A stretch of DNA of 64,000 bases, from assembly GCA_963922205.1 (NCBI GenBank), contig CAWUHX010000017.1, positions 1,550,001-1,614,000 of the forward strand. Reading direction: 5' to 3'. The translations under genes and the position numbers were made by a program. Positions 36,101 to 47,618 of the stretch are shown piece by piece (the first letter of the stretch is position 1; each line of letters starts with the position of its first letter). This DNA comes from Romanomermis culicivorax. Its lineage: Eukaryota; Nematoda; Enoplea; Mermithida; Mermithidae. Below the pieces are notes generated by a model that worked only from the letters and a program-made list of their open reading frames with translations, was not told the origin of the DNA and searched no databases.

Positions 36101-39100
36101 TGAATTAAATGACAGCTGAGGTAAGCACGAAAAAAATTTGGATTGTCCAAGGAGGGGGTGGCCGCCCCCCCTCTCGCTACGCCCCTGTCTATAACCATAC
36201 CCCTGCATTGCAAATTTTCGTATTTTCTTGACACAAGGTATTTTCGGGCCGGGGTGAAGGCGACGGGCAGGCCGCTTTTTGGCCATCGCAAACACTAGCT
36301 ATGGAACAATCGGACGCCTGCCGGCAAACCAACTGACCGGAAGGTACGAAACCGCATTGCTGAGTGCAACAAGGTCCTTGAGTGATGCTAAAAGGAAGAA
36401 CATTTACATCTGAGATCCTGACATTCACTATTTCTAAACACAGGACAGAAGAGATTGCATTTTAAGTTTAAATCTAGGCTCCCCTAGAATGACACACAGG
36501 ACACCTAACTCAGGGCGGCTGTTCAAACTCCAAACTTATCAAGTTTCAATCTAAAAAAGCTGATTTTTGGGAAGAGTGAAATTTGAAAGAACACGTATGA
36601 AACGTCAAACTTTTTGCCGCTTCGTGCCCTAAGAAGTCATTTTATAGGCTATTGGGACTTGAAAACGTACCTCTGAGACATTTTTGACTCATAATAATTT
36701 GACAAATTATCTCATTAACTCTCATTTTGAGCCCCCCCCCCGTTAACTATTTTAACGAAAATAGGTTTAGGTAGGAGGTAAACTTAAAAGAACATGCGTA
36801 TAAAGATATGATTGAATTTTCGAAAAATTCTAATTTTCGATCGGCCGATGCATCGGCTGTAACATGCACAAAATGCAACCTGAAGTTGCTACACTGTAAT
36901 AAATTTAAAATTATTATGAATTATTCACAAAGTTCTACTGATATTTTCAACATTCAATAATTAACAACATTTCATTCATCCAATTTGTCATCAACAAAGG
37001 CATCTCTTGTACTACCTTCACTTTGTTTGCTGAGTTCACTAGAAGCTTCTTCAACTTCAGCTTGTTTTTCCAGTTTGCCCTATTGAATCCAATCTCCACG
37101 ATAAACGGGATCTTTTTCCACTTCTAACATCTTTTGCTTTTTAAAATGATCATTCACTAGCTACTGACCCAATTGGAGCTGATAAAAATTTCAAGGCAAG
37201 CTAAAGAAATTTTTTTCATAATAAAAGTTATTTTTAATTGCACACTATTTTGACTAACATTAGCTAATTCTGGTTTTGTTGCAGCATTTTTCTTCCATTA
37301 TTCTAGTAATCTATTCCAAAACAATGGCTTTTGCTTGCTCAAATGTTAGCTAATTTTTCGGGCTACAGCTCATCTTCAGATGAACTTGCAATGGCCAAAT
37401 AGTGCCTGAAATTGGTCAGTTTTGTGTAAATGCTTGAATTATTTACATTAGTATTAATTGTGGCTTACTGAGAAACTTTGGAGAATGAGTTTGAAGATTC
37501 ATTCAAATTTTTTAACCATATTTTCAGAAAAGCATTGATTTTGTTATTTTTGATCGACAGCCATTCTAACCAAAGCTAATTCAGCTTTGTCTTCTGCTTG
37601 AGGATCACAGAATGCCTAAATTATTTAATTTTAATTTGTATGATCAATATGTGTTATATTTCAAATTTCAATCCATCCTCTTTAAATCGAGGATGTAGTA
37701 AAGATGCCAAAGCATGAAGTCTATTGTCTTCAATGGGTTTAAAGTGGGCTAGATTATCATTTCTATAAAAATATTGATTCATTTTTCCCGACAATTCCTC
37801 CTTTAATGAACCCAATCCAGGAAAGTTGAAATATGGATTGAGTGGCGTAAAATTCTTAATCTACGATTCTTTAATTTATGTTTTTCAAAAAAATTAGCCA
37901 CAAAATCTAGCTTACTTTTCCTCAGCTATTTTTTCCGAAATACAGGCGTTTTTAGATTCATAGATTTTTACAGTTTCTGCAAATGATTTTAACAAATTTA
38001 CAAGCTGCCAAAACATAATTATCTAAGGTGTGGATACATTATACATGTATTAAAGTATATTCTTACCGCCATAGCTAAAATATTCCATTCATAGCTTGTC
38101 AAATTCTTGTTATTTAGTTCATCAATGGCAACACAGGGCAAATATGGCAGACATTAAAATAACCATTTTCACAAAAAATAATGCATTTACTAAAGTAACT
38201 GTAAAATATATATGTGAACAATCTGTTTTTTAAGCATAAGCACCTGCATTAATTGTAACAAAAAGTTGACAAACAATCGGCCATCGGCCGATTTTTTGGC
38301 AAAACATCGGCTGATGGCCAATGGCAGAAATATGCAACAATCGGCCAATGCTGATGCATCGGTCCATCACTAAGTATGACACGCCAAAATTTTGTGTAGC
38401 AGTAAGTCATTTTTCGAACATTCCACTCCACCAGTGAGTCCCTTTTACCAATGTGGTAAACAAAATTTTCCAACCAGAGACGGGGATAATAGCCCCATAC
38501 CGCGCTATGGAGTAGTCTAGTCAACCAGACAGGATAAAAACACTTAATCAGGAAGAGCACAGAAATTGAAAGGCATATAAGGAGGAAATGTTCCTGATGT
38601 TGTTTCTTGAAATCTGTATGAAACTAAATTCCAATTAGATGTAATAAAGAAAAAAAAATACCAAGGGTGTCGGTACTAGCAAAAAACACGATCACAATAC
38701 GAAAAAATTTGATATATCGTAATTGTTATTTTTTGACATTTTAAGATGTGTAGATTTCATTGGAAGTTGGATAATAAATCGAATTTACGAAACATATATT
38801 AATTTCTGCAGCTCCAAGAAATTTTTACTTGAAAAATCAGGAGAAAATCCCATTGATGTGAGAAAATTTGAATTCTGCTATAATGCCGGTTGCAGAGGCT
38901 TAGGACTTCCCAGAAAACCTTCAGCAAGTGTTGCATTGCATGAAACTCACCCAGATGACTTCTTTCCTCTGCTTTTCTTGTCTGAAATGGTATTTTTTCT
39001 TGCTTAGAAGAACGCTTTTACTTCAGAAAATCTTTATAACAGAATTTAAGTAAAACATCAAATTGGACTGTGCTTGTTTTCACGTTTTCAAACCGACTTG

Positions 39101-42100
39101 TCAGTAAACTTCCCAGAAAAGCCTATTCTAATTTTCATCATTGATTTAAATTGCTTTAGTTTCGATCGTGTCAGTTACCTGCAATTAGCATTGGGCAATC
39201 TTTGGCAACGATTCTCGTTAAGCTTCCCTCGCGTTGTCCTGGCGTAACAGCAGTGGTCTTGACGCTGTTCGCATTCGGATTCGTCGTAACCACAGTCGCA
39301 TTGTTCCCCATCTTCGACGACACCGTTACCACAGAATGAGGTCATAGGGTCTGGAAATTTCAAAAGTTGAATTACTAAAATTATATGTGGAACGGAAAAA
39401 CTCTCGCTGGTTTTGTAGCAAATTATCGCCATTCGCACCTAAAAATTAATTTTGTGGTTTTCCATTACTTTGACAAAATAACTTGATTTCACCTAAAAAT
39501 GACCTGAATTAATATGAATAACTTACCTATCAAACAATTGCGACGGATACCGGACATGTCCAAATGCGGCGGTTGTGCAAGAACTTCTTTTAAAACCGCT
39601 GATATATTGGCCACGGAACAAGGCGAAAATTTGGCATTGTTCGGTTTGTCGCCCGAAGTTGCGGATGCAAACATTATGTAATTGCCTTCGGGAGAACCGG
39701 GTTGGCAACTGGCAGGAAAATCGTGCTATAATAGCAAAATGGTGTTAACTTTTTTACTCCCAGGGAAACCTTTTGAAAATTTTGAGTCCACTCAATTGTT
39801 ATCCAAAAATTAAATTTGAGTAGGAAAGATGTAAATTTTTGTTCGAGCTCTTGAAAGGTGTTCGAAGAAACATTGAACAATAATGGCAAGATTTTGTTGT
39901 CAGCATGCATGCAAAATAAGAAATTCGAATCCAGGATTCTACAATCTGATGAAGAAAGATAATGTGTTTTTCTGATACCGAAAAAATCTCCGCTCTACTC
40001 ACCGGCGATCCAAAATTATGTCCAATTTCGTGAGCCAACGTCAATTGGGAAACCTTCATTGGTACTCTGTTGTGATAATTTACGAGAGTTATGATTCCTG
40101 TATTGAGACTTCTTCGAACGCGTTTGCTTCCTTCGGAATACCATTTATATGGTTCACAAAGACCACCGGAAGACGCTAAAATATCAATAAATGTTTCAGA
40201 GGTCAAACAAGCTTACTTTCAGTGAAATAAGCAGATTCATTAGAATTTCTAATTATCTTACTTATTTCGTAACTGTAACCGAAAGATTCACGTTTAGCTG
40301 AAAAGCAGAAATCAGTAGGAGGATCATAAAAGGAATACATAAACAGCCCACCCGAAGTTGTACTGGCAACCCACGCTAATCCTAAAGTACCACCGACGAA
40401 GTCTCGAGAGGTTAGAACGTAGGCAAGGCAAAAGTCCGAATGATTTTTGATCGAATGTAAATTGAGGAAGTTGCTAACGTCGACATTGTCTTCGCAAAAG
40501 GAATTTTTCTTTGGATCTTCCAAGTCGCTATTGGGACAGGACGAGGAATCCCATATCTGCGGAAAAAAATGATGCGTAATTGGCTCGAATTTGGAAAGAA
40601 ATTTGATAAAAAGAAAAAACACACATAATAAACATAATTTTATACTCGATTACATATGGTTAGTATTCTTATTGGTTGATTTCTATTGTTACTGAACATT
40701 TTTATTATACAATCGTTTTCTTGAAAGTTTTGAAGTTTCTTCTTTTATAAAAGTCAGTTACTGCCAGAATTCCGAACGACGAACAAGTGCAACCTCCTTC
40801 CAACAAAAATAGTTGACTGTATGCTTACTGTAGTTCGTTGGACATTAAAATTTACGCCCCGTACTCCCCCAAAATCTGTCGATTCATAAATCGCGTTCAC
40901 AGCTTTGATATGATTATTGAATAAGGCAAAAATTTCGTTCCTAGTCCTTAAAACGTCGAAACTGTGAGCATTTATTTTTTCATGTTCTACTTGTTATAAA
41001 ATTAGTTAACCATGTTTTTTGTTCAATAGCCCGAATACGAATTGGCAAATATAAGCAATAGCGAATCAAAAACGAAACTTTTAAAATAAGGGAAAAGAGA
41101 TAAGTTGAAAGAATATTTTTGCAGAAACAAATCAGTTTTCAAGACCGCAGGCTGAAGAAAAAGATAATTAACAAGCAAGCGGTGAAGCAACAATGAAACA
41201 TGAAGAATACCGGAAAAGAGCTGAGATTGTACCTATCAGCATTTCTTTGACCTTCATGATTAAAAACGTATTCCCACAATTTATGATCCGCTTGTAAATA
41301 CATTGTACAAGTCCGTCCAGTAAATAACCCGCTGCGGGCGTCCTTTTGCGGCGAAGAAGCGCGTTTGTTCCTAGGTGCGTATTTCAACCACGGTTTTTGC
41401 ACTTCTTCGCTAGATAAATCAATTTTGATTGATCGGAAATTTTCATTAGCCGACTCGACGCTTTTTTGAATTTTGTTCATCCAATCTCTAACTGAATCGT
41501 GCAAACCGCAAGTTCCCATGGAGGGAGTAGCCCTTTTTACCCTGAGCTTAGAATAATTGATGTCGTCATCTAAAGATTTAAAGTTATTAGGACGCAAATT
41601 CCCAAAATATTGACACTTCCGCCAACTATGAGTGAATTTACCTTTGTAAAGTATCGAATGGTGTCCAAAGTCGTTGTCCATACTACGATTATATTTAGAC
41701 ATTTTTTCGATGAAAAAATGATCTTTAGATCCATAAATGTGACCGTCGAAAACTCCATCAATGATAGAACCATAAATGTAGCTACCTTTGTCATCTGTGA
41801 GGAAATCAAGTTCATGACTATCAGTTAGATATTGACAACTGTGACAATAAATTTGTAACTCGACATGCTAAATAACTGAGGTCTAGAGCGCTAAAATTTC
41901 GTGAAAACCATTTTTTCAAGACTGCCCGCGTATCGTAGAAAATTACGGAAACGGAAAACCGTGTTCGTCTAACTATGTTGATAAAAATTAATTTCATCAA
42001 CTTAAAAGTCAAAATTCTCGAAAATATAGTTACCACAACATGGATAATGGACTTTCTATAGACTGGATATAAGCTGATCTTATTCGATAAAAATTTTATA

Positions 42101-42644
42101 ATCATAGCCTTGATGAAAATCCATCTAGTATGTTCAGATATTATTATCTAAGGAACTTACTGAGATCTACGCCGTCGTACAAAAATCCTATGTCGTTGTT
42201 TTTAATCAATTTACCATTAATATCTAACTGGTGATCGGCGGAAAATGCCGAATTATCACGTTGAAGTCGTAGCTTAAACTTCCTGGAAGGTTTGAAAATT
42301 ACAAGCGGATTTCTACCTGAATATATTTCGAGAATTTTCCATGCTCATATGTACTTTGAATGTGTTTTGGATTCAAATTCGATAATCAAATGATCTTTTG
42401 ATATCGAACTTAAATTACTATGATCATTCGGATAAACCGACCGTTTTAAACGTTGATGATCATCGTTGACTGAAGTTTTGTCGTAATTCAACGGCTCAAA
42501 ACCGTTGATAAAATATAACGTATTATCACAACCGGTGAGGCCTAAAGTGAGATGTAGGATACATTATATGCAAGTTCATTCGCTAGGTTTTGAACTAAAA
42601 TTAAGCTCACCGAACAAAAATGTTGAAAGGAGTGCAATCTCCAT
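27138..42644 (-). CDS. ADAM10: ADAM10/Kuzbanian metalloprotease, complete, 15 coding exons
   Basis: Membrane sheddase; in animals it cleaves Notch and other ectodomains. Exons, 5' to 3': 42611-42644, 42355-42541, 42161-42282, 41233-41794, 40829-40946, 40364-40556, 40003-40175, 39527-39725, 39179-39350, 36201-36387, 35300-35402, 31250-31488, 30765-30926, 29872-30210, 27138-27419 (TAG 27138-27140). All junctions are GT-AG and in phase: 3072 nt, 1023 residues. The start ATG at 42644 opens a signal peptide ([12 protein letters not shown]). The prodomain ends at the furin site RNKR (256-259). Zinc site [12 protein letters not shown] is 454-465. [16 protein letters not shown] marks the disintegrin domain, followed by the Cys-rich region ([12 protein letters not shown]). 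The membrane helix is about 766-784, then a basic [11 protein letters not shown] start to the tail. The tail is about 235 residues, far longer than vertebrate ADAM10, rich in H, Q, R and P with a PPPY motif (942-945). It ends near RRMK, recalling the basic end of other ADAM10s. Exon 5 has a second acceptor 6 nt downstream. Confidence 0.92.
28262..29508. mobile_element. Degenerate inverted-repeat element in the last ADAM10 intron
   Basis: The ends are imperfect inverted repeats: AATACATTGCCGGCTGGTGC at 28272 against the reverse complement of GGCGCCGACCGGCGAGGTAT near 29496, each followed by GC(T/C)GCT(G/A)TACTTC. The 1.2-kb interior is AT-rich and non-coding. It resembles an old MITE or a deleted DNA transposon. 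Confidence 0.4.
31679..31859 (+). mobile_element. hAT-like MITE, copy 1 (ADAM10 intron)
   Basis: About 180 bp matching 34412-34534 and 59646-59825: GTCCCCAAGGTCAG, TTTTCAGGTAGGGGTAAA, GGTAGGGGTAATAC and CCTCTCCCCAT. The right end reads CACTCTG, giving a CAGAGTG-type terminus. Target duplication is unclear here. Confidence 0.6.
32520..32532. repeat. GC-rich hairpin, example of a dispersed 13-nt palindrome family
   Basis: CGCGCTTAGCGCC, one of at least a dozen GGCGC-N3-GCGCC-type hairpins in the window. Others are at 28639, 33078, 43621, 44082, 44496, 46387, 48046, 48524, 49852, 60675 and 61130. Most are embedded in A- and T-runs. Function unknown. Confidence 0.6.
32676..32697. repeat. AGA/GAA microsatellite
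   Basis: Seven uninterrupted AGA triplets in an ADAM10 intron. Confidence 0.85.
34412..34534 (+). mobile_element. hAT-like MITE, copy 2, with near-perfect 8-bp target duplication
   Basis: Starts CAGACGTCCCCAAG and ends GGGGCAGTCCG. Flanks are ACCCGAAT (34404-34411) and AGCCGAAT (34535-34542), matching at 7 of 8 bases. It is shorter than the other copies by an internal deletion. Confidence 0.65.
35515..36187. mobile_element. Non-autonomous hAT element next to the exon-10 splice donor of ADAM10
   Basis: 673 bp with terminal inverted repeats CAGGGGCGTAGC at both ends, extended by G-runs (AAGGAGGGGGTGG). It is flanked by CCTATAAC (35507-35514) and TCTATAAC (36188-36195), an 8-bp duplication with one mismatch, as hAT transposases make. 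No transposase frame. The right copy of the duplication begins 4 nt from the GT of the exon 10 donor (GTATGG, 36200-36195). Confidence 0.85.
36835..38372 (-). mobile_element. Decayed hAT transposon with transposase remnants
   Basis: The right end reads, on the minus strand, TAGTGATGGACCGATGCATC; the left end retains the inner part CGGCCGATGCATCGGC. Minus-strand blocks encode hAT/ZBED-like transposase pieces: [16 protein letters not shown] (about 38100-38050), a segment ending [15 protein letters not shown] (about 37970-37920), [19 protein letters not shown] (about 37720-37665) and [15 protein letters not shown] (about 37610-37560). Stops and frame changes separate the blocks. It lies in the intron between ADAM10 exons 9 and 10, in the gene's own orientation. 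No target duplication was found. Confidence 0.7.
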
Positions 42645-42880
42645 GAGGATGGCACGACTACTTCTACTTCAGCATTGTAACGAATAAAAAGTGGTAAAAA
42701 CCCTTTTCTTTTTCAATTGAGGATATTCCACGAATCTAAAATAAGTACGATAGAATCGAAATACAAACTGAAGCAACGGTATTAATAAAGATACAGGAGC
42801 GTTACATTAAATTGGAGTTGGACTAGGCGCTTCATTAATAGGGTTTTTTAAATTTTTTTTAAAATCATTTTTCGCTTAAA
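42645..42880. other. 5' flank of the ADAM10-like gene
   Basis: Contains the presumed 5' UTR or promoter, or an upstream non-coding exon. I see no clear TATA box. The repeat mosaic starts directly beyond, at about 42.88 kb. Confidence 0.35.
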
Positions 42881-43430
42881 ATGCTTAAAGACGCTTTCTT
42901 TAAGTGTTTTCGAGCTTTTTCGAGCCTTCTGGTGTTTTTAGAGCCGTTAGTTTATTAAATTGAGGAGAAAATTAAAATTTTCGAGTTTGAAGTCTAATCT
43001 ACAAGCATTGTAGAACAAATTTTCCAACAAACTATCCGAGAGCATAATGACTTTGAATTACATGAGAAATCGACGTTTAAGTCCTTTATGATGACAATTG
43101 AGAACCTAAGAAAGATGTCAATATTTCCCGCGCAAGGCGTCAGAAAAATTTTTTGTGTATTGACATTCCGTGACACCGGAAAATCGATTTTCCGAACATT
43201 TATTTCAAGAATTAGATTCGAATTTTTGTGTTCAAAAGTCGTAATTTCTAGAATTTTATTTGAAAAATTTTAAAACCAGTAAATTTATTTGTAAACTCTC
43301 ACGAACTTGGCCGAAAAGATATGAGTAAGAAGCGTAGAAAATTCCGGAAACTATTTCCATTGAGCTTTTGAATGCATTTAACGTTAGGGAAGGAATAATC
43401 GCTTCAAAAAACTCAGAGACTTGACCATAC
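42880..43430 (+). repeat. Dispersed repeat family 1, copy 1
   Basis: Aligns with 47790-48330 and, inverted, with 60800-61325. Landmarks: TCTAATCTACAAGCATTG, CATAATGACTTTGA, GTCGTAATTTCTAGAATTTT and AAACTCTCA. It contains a degenerate GCGC hairpin (43130). No ORF. Confidence 0.75.
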
Positions 43431-43435
43431 ATGTA

Positions 43436-43880
43436 ACGGAGCCCCATGGTCTGGGGGAGGGGGGTCGGGCCACTTTTTTTGGGCCGGGGGTCAGTAATTC
43501 CCAAAATTTTGGGGGAAGGGGTCTCTGAAGGAAAAAAAATCGATTTTTTACGAAAAAATTTCCAAAAATGGTTCAAAAATTAGTAATTTTGTCTAAAAAA
43601 TGATAAAAAAATGTATTTATGGCGCGAAGCGCCGGAAAAATTGCCGTTTTTGACCATTTTTTGTTCAAAAATTGACATTTTCCATCAAAAAATTGACATT
43701 TTTCCGACCAAAAGTATGGGGGTCCCTAGGGCTACCATATGGCTAGCCATAGGATTGGAAAATCCTGGGGGGGCGTTCGCCCAATGGCTAGCCATATGGT
43801 CGATCAAAATTTGTTTCCCTTTTCCGAATTTTTTCCCGAAAAAGCCCAATTTGGAGGAAAACAACAGTGCTTACAAACGT
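43436..43880. other. G-rich stretch and an inverted CCATATGGCTAGCCAT pair
   Basis: Runs of G (GGGGGAGGGGGG and similar), the hairpin GGCGCGAAGCGCC (43621-43633), and ACCATATGGCTAGCCAT at 43733 mirrored by ATGGCTAGCCATATGGT at 43784. Segments such as TTTCCCTTTTCCGAATTTTT recur at about 48.64 kb. Non-coding mobile debris. Confidence 0.5.
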
Positions 43881-44513
43881 CTTCTTGAATTTAGGCGCTC
43901 AAAAGGGAAAAGTGATCCCACAGTTTTTTTCCCTCAATCGACCATTTTTGAGGAATTTTTTTTTGAAATTGAGGAAAATTTTTCTGTACTGGGGCACTAA
44001 TTTGAGGAAAATTTTTTTGATAGTTTCCTGTTCGGAGGTGCATTTTACGCGTTATAAAATTGAAAACTGTCGGAATTATTCGGCGCTCCGCGCCAGATTT
44101 CAATTATTCTTATCAATTTTTCTAATGCGCGGTTAGAAAATTTCATTCTAGCTAATGCTCATAGCTTTCAATTATCAAGATATGGATAAATGTTTGATCC
44201 TGTGTAGTTTTCTTGAGATTTGACGAAAAGTAAGATTTTTCCCGGTTATTTTTCCAAAGTCTTTTTGCGGTCTTAAAGAAGATTTTGACATGTTGGTGAT
44301 TAAAACACTTTGAGTCCAAGTGGGAAATCTTGCTGGTTTAAAGGATGTCGGTTGCTTTCCTAGTTTTTGAACTGTAGTCTGCCCGAATAAAATTCATTGA
44401 ATTCACTGAAAAATTGAACCTTCCGTCTAGGAAATAAAGGTTTAAAAGATTCATTTTCCAGCGGTCTAGAATATCAATATCCCAGAAAAATTTTCGGCGC
44501 TAGGCGCCAGCAG

Positions 44514-46199
44514 TGGCTAGATGGACTCGAGTCCATTTAGCCAAAACCCGCAAAATGGCTAAATGGACTCGAGTCCGTCTATTCCAAACCCACAAAATGG
44601 CTAGAAGGACCCGAGTCCATCCAGTCAAGACCCACATAATGGCTAGATGGACTCGAGTCCACCCAGTCAAAAACACGCATAACGGCTAAATGGACTCGAG
44701 TTCTCCCGTAGTACAGTAAATATCCGAATATTGAAAGCTGTGAGATAAATTTTAAAACGTGCAGATCTGGAGGTTTAAGTTACAAATAACTATACAATTA
44801 TTTTCTATTCTTCGAAACGAAAATAAAATACTTATTTGCTAATCTCAAACTGCATTTGCATAGAAGCAAATTATTGTTAGATTATGTGAGTAAATTTTCA
44901 TAACGTTCGCGAGTGTCTGCATAATGATGCACGCGTTGCATGTAAGTTGTTCATTAATTTAGAAAAATTCAAAATTAAACAAATTTAAAATTTAAGATTG
45001 AAAATTGAAAAGTTTTAAAATTGAGTTAAAAAATTTTAAAACTTATAATTGACAAAAATTTAAAATTATAAATGTTTAAAATTTTAAGTCGAGAAATTTA
45101 AAAATTAAAAAATTCGAAAATCTGAAAATTAAAAGTTAAAAATAAAAAAATTGAAGTTTAAAAATTCAAACTTTAAAAATTTTAAAATTTATAATTACAA
45201 AACCTTGAAATTTGTAAACGAAAAATTTTTAATTTTTTTAAATTTAAAACTTTCCAATTTAAAATTTTAAACTTTTCTAATTTTAAATTTTTATTTTTTT
45301 AATTATAAGTTTTAATATTTCTTAACTCATAATTTTAAAATTTTCCAGTTCTCAATCGTAAATTTTAAATTTTTTCAATTTTAAATTCTTTCAATTTTGA
45401 ATTTTTTAAATTTTAAATTTTTCAACTTTACAATTTTTCAAATTTGAATTTTTTTATTTTGAATTGTAATTTCAAATTTTTTAAAATTTTAAAATTTTTT
45501 AAATGTCAAAATTTTTCAAATTTGTTCATTCCAGGTTTTAAATTTGTTCATTCCAAGTTTTAAATTTGTTTATTGTAAATTTTAAAAATTTTCATTTTTA
45601 AATTTTAAAAATTTTAAATTTTAAAAATGTTCAATTTTAAATTTTAAAATTTTTCAATTTTAAATTTTAAACTTTTTCAATTATAAATTGTAAAATTTCT
45701 CGATTTTGAATTTTGAATTAAAAATTTCAAATTTGTTCATTCTAAATTTTTCAATTTTCAAATGTGAATTTAAAAATTTTTCAATTTTTAATTTTGAAAT
45801 TTTCTAATTTTAAATTTAAATTTTTTTTAAATAAATAAACAACTTACAAGCAACGCGTGCTTTATTGTGCAGAAAATCACGAATGTTATGAAAATTTACT
45901 CACATGTTTGATTTGTATTAGTTATTTGTAACTTGAACCTCCAGATCTGTACGTTTCAGAATTCATCTCACAGCTTTCAATATTCATACATTTACTGTAC
46001 TACGGGAAAATTCGAGTCCATTTAGCCGTTTTGCGTGTTTTTGATTGGGTGAACTCGCGTCCATCTAGCCATTATGTGGGGGTTTGAATGAATGGACTCG
46101 GGTCCATCTAGCCATTTTGTGGGTTTTGGCTAGATGGACGCGAGTCCATTTAGCCATTTTGTGAATTTTGGCTAGATGGACTCGAGTCCATTTAGCCCA
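44514..46199. mobile_element. Foldback-like element: long inverted arms with 42-bp palindromic subrepeats and an AT-rich core
   Basis: The left arm has five tandem units of about 42 bp (44514, 44556, 44598, 44640, 44683), each holding TGGACTCGAGTCCA, itself a palindrome. The right arm (about 46005-46199) holds the same units inverted. Inside these, a further inverted segment matches (44700-44960 with 45840-46010: TACAGTAAAT, AGATCTGGAGGTT, GTGAGTAAATTTTCATAAC, CAACTTACA-type ends). The centre (about 44970-45840) is almost pure A/T built from AAATTTTAAA words. No ORF. The architecture matches foldback transposons. Confidence 0.8.
44970..45840. repeat. Low-complexity AT core of the foldback element
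   Basis: Variants of AAATTTTAAAATTT fill about 870 bp. The left half is mostly purine-rich on this strand and the right half mostly its complement, so the core itself is loosely inverted. Confidence 0.75.
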
Positions 46200-46204
46200 T
46201 ACCT

Positions 46205-47525
46205 GTAAGACCTCCGACCCAGTGTTTTTTTTTTGCGCCAAAACATGGTTTTTGGCACAAAAAAATTTGGAATGGCACAAAAAATTTTGAGCGTTTGTGC
46301 CAATTGGCACAAATTTTTTGACTAGTCGAATGCCGAATTTCTTTGATTTTTAGCCATTTTAGGAGCTGAAAACGCAAAATTTTCTCGGCGCTCCGCGCCG
46401 AGTCAATTACTTAAGTGAAATATTAGTCAAGAGTCAGGAATCTGAAAGAATTGTATTGGATAATAGATTTGTATGATCGTAACAAACTTTGAGATCGTCA
46501 ATGACTGAAAAATGAATTAGTTGACTTCCACTGTACATTCAGTGTGATCGGAAACCGAAATTTTTATTTTTGGTGTTTGATTCGAACAGAAAAATTTACC
46601 TTGTTGACGCAATTTTTCAACCAAAAATTTGGTATTTATTCAGTTTGGTCCACCTAGTACCTTGGCGTCAACCGCTGGCGTCTACAACAAGACAGCTGAC
46701 GATTCCTGTTGAACAGAAATGCGAACGAAATTTATATGGAATTTTTTGGAGTGAAAATAAGTTTCCTGGCTGCACCCTATTTTTCAGAAATGCGAACCTA
46801 CTGTTCATATTCCCATTCGAGTTTCAATCGATCGACAATTCAACAATCGACAAAGATCAAAGACACCAAGCGGAGCCAGCGGCATGAGCCGAGGCACCGA
46901 GGGTGCCAGGGCAGCGGTGTGCCCTTCGGGCGCATCGCATCGCTACGCCCCTAAGCCTGAGATTGTGCAAGCAAATTAATGCTTTTACCGATGTACACAG
47001 GATAGCTGCTCGATTACTGTAGGCGCCAACGGTTGACGCTGCGGCAGGTGGACCAAAGTGGATAAGTGCCAAAAATTTACGCGACGTGACTTCCGTTCTG
47101 GTTTTTTTCCGGAAAAATCATTATGGACATCCTTGATTTATTTAGGCATCGGTGTTAAGAAAAAAACCGTAGCCGAAAATTGAAGAAAAATATAAAATGC
47201 CTGAAAAATTGTATAAAAATATCTGAATTCTCGCAGCATCTGATTTCCTTCCGAATCCTATAAACTGATTTCTTCATCATTTTTTCTTATCGCACCGACG
47301 TGCTTAAGATAAAATAGAGTTGGCACGATTTTTTATGCAAATTAGTGCGGCAAAAGTAACCTTTAGTTATGTTTTTATCAAACCTCTGGCATAAAACTTT
47401 TTAAAAGTTTTCGGTATGTTTTTAGGCTCGGAAAAATTTTTTGTGCCATTGGCACAAATGTTTTTGGCCCTTTGTGCCAATTGGCACAAATGTCCGTGCA
47501 CAAAAAAAAACGCTGCTCCGACCAG
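46205..47525 (+). repeat. Dispersed repeat family 2, copy 1 (carries the 46631-47070 MITE)
   Basis: Inverted relative to 49250-50015. Landmarks: the perfect palindrome TTTGTGCCAATTGGCACAAA, the hairpin GGCGCTCCGCGCC, and TTCGAACAGAAAAATT. Removing the MITE restores collinearity with the second copy. Confidence 0.75.
46631..47070. mobile_element. 440-bp MITE with 8-bp target duplication AAAAATTT, empty site preserved nearby
   Basis: The ends are inverted over roughly 50 bp: GGTATTTATTCAGTTTGGTC at the left, and GGCACTTATCCACTTTGGTC as the reverse complement of the right end, both continuing CCACCT and GCGTCAACCG. AAAAATTT flanks both sides (46623-46630, 47071-47078). The related repeat copy at about 49.62 kb has a single AAAAATTT and no insert. 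The 8-bp duplication suggests a hAT-type transposase, although the ends are not the usual CAG. Confidence 0.85.
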
Positions 47526-47618
47526 TAGGGGGGTGGGTAGGAAAAAGTCGCAATTTTTTCCCAAAAAAGGCTAAAAAACATGCACTTTTTTGCAAATTTT
47601 TTAATTTTTTTTAAACTG

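Noticed and set aside
45000-45840. Possible origin or matrix-attachment region because of extreme AT content
   Set aside because: It lies symmetrically in the centre of the foldback element and consists of AAATTTTAAA words; the mobile-element explanation is sufficient.
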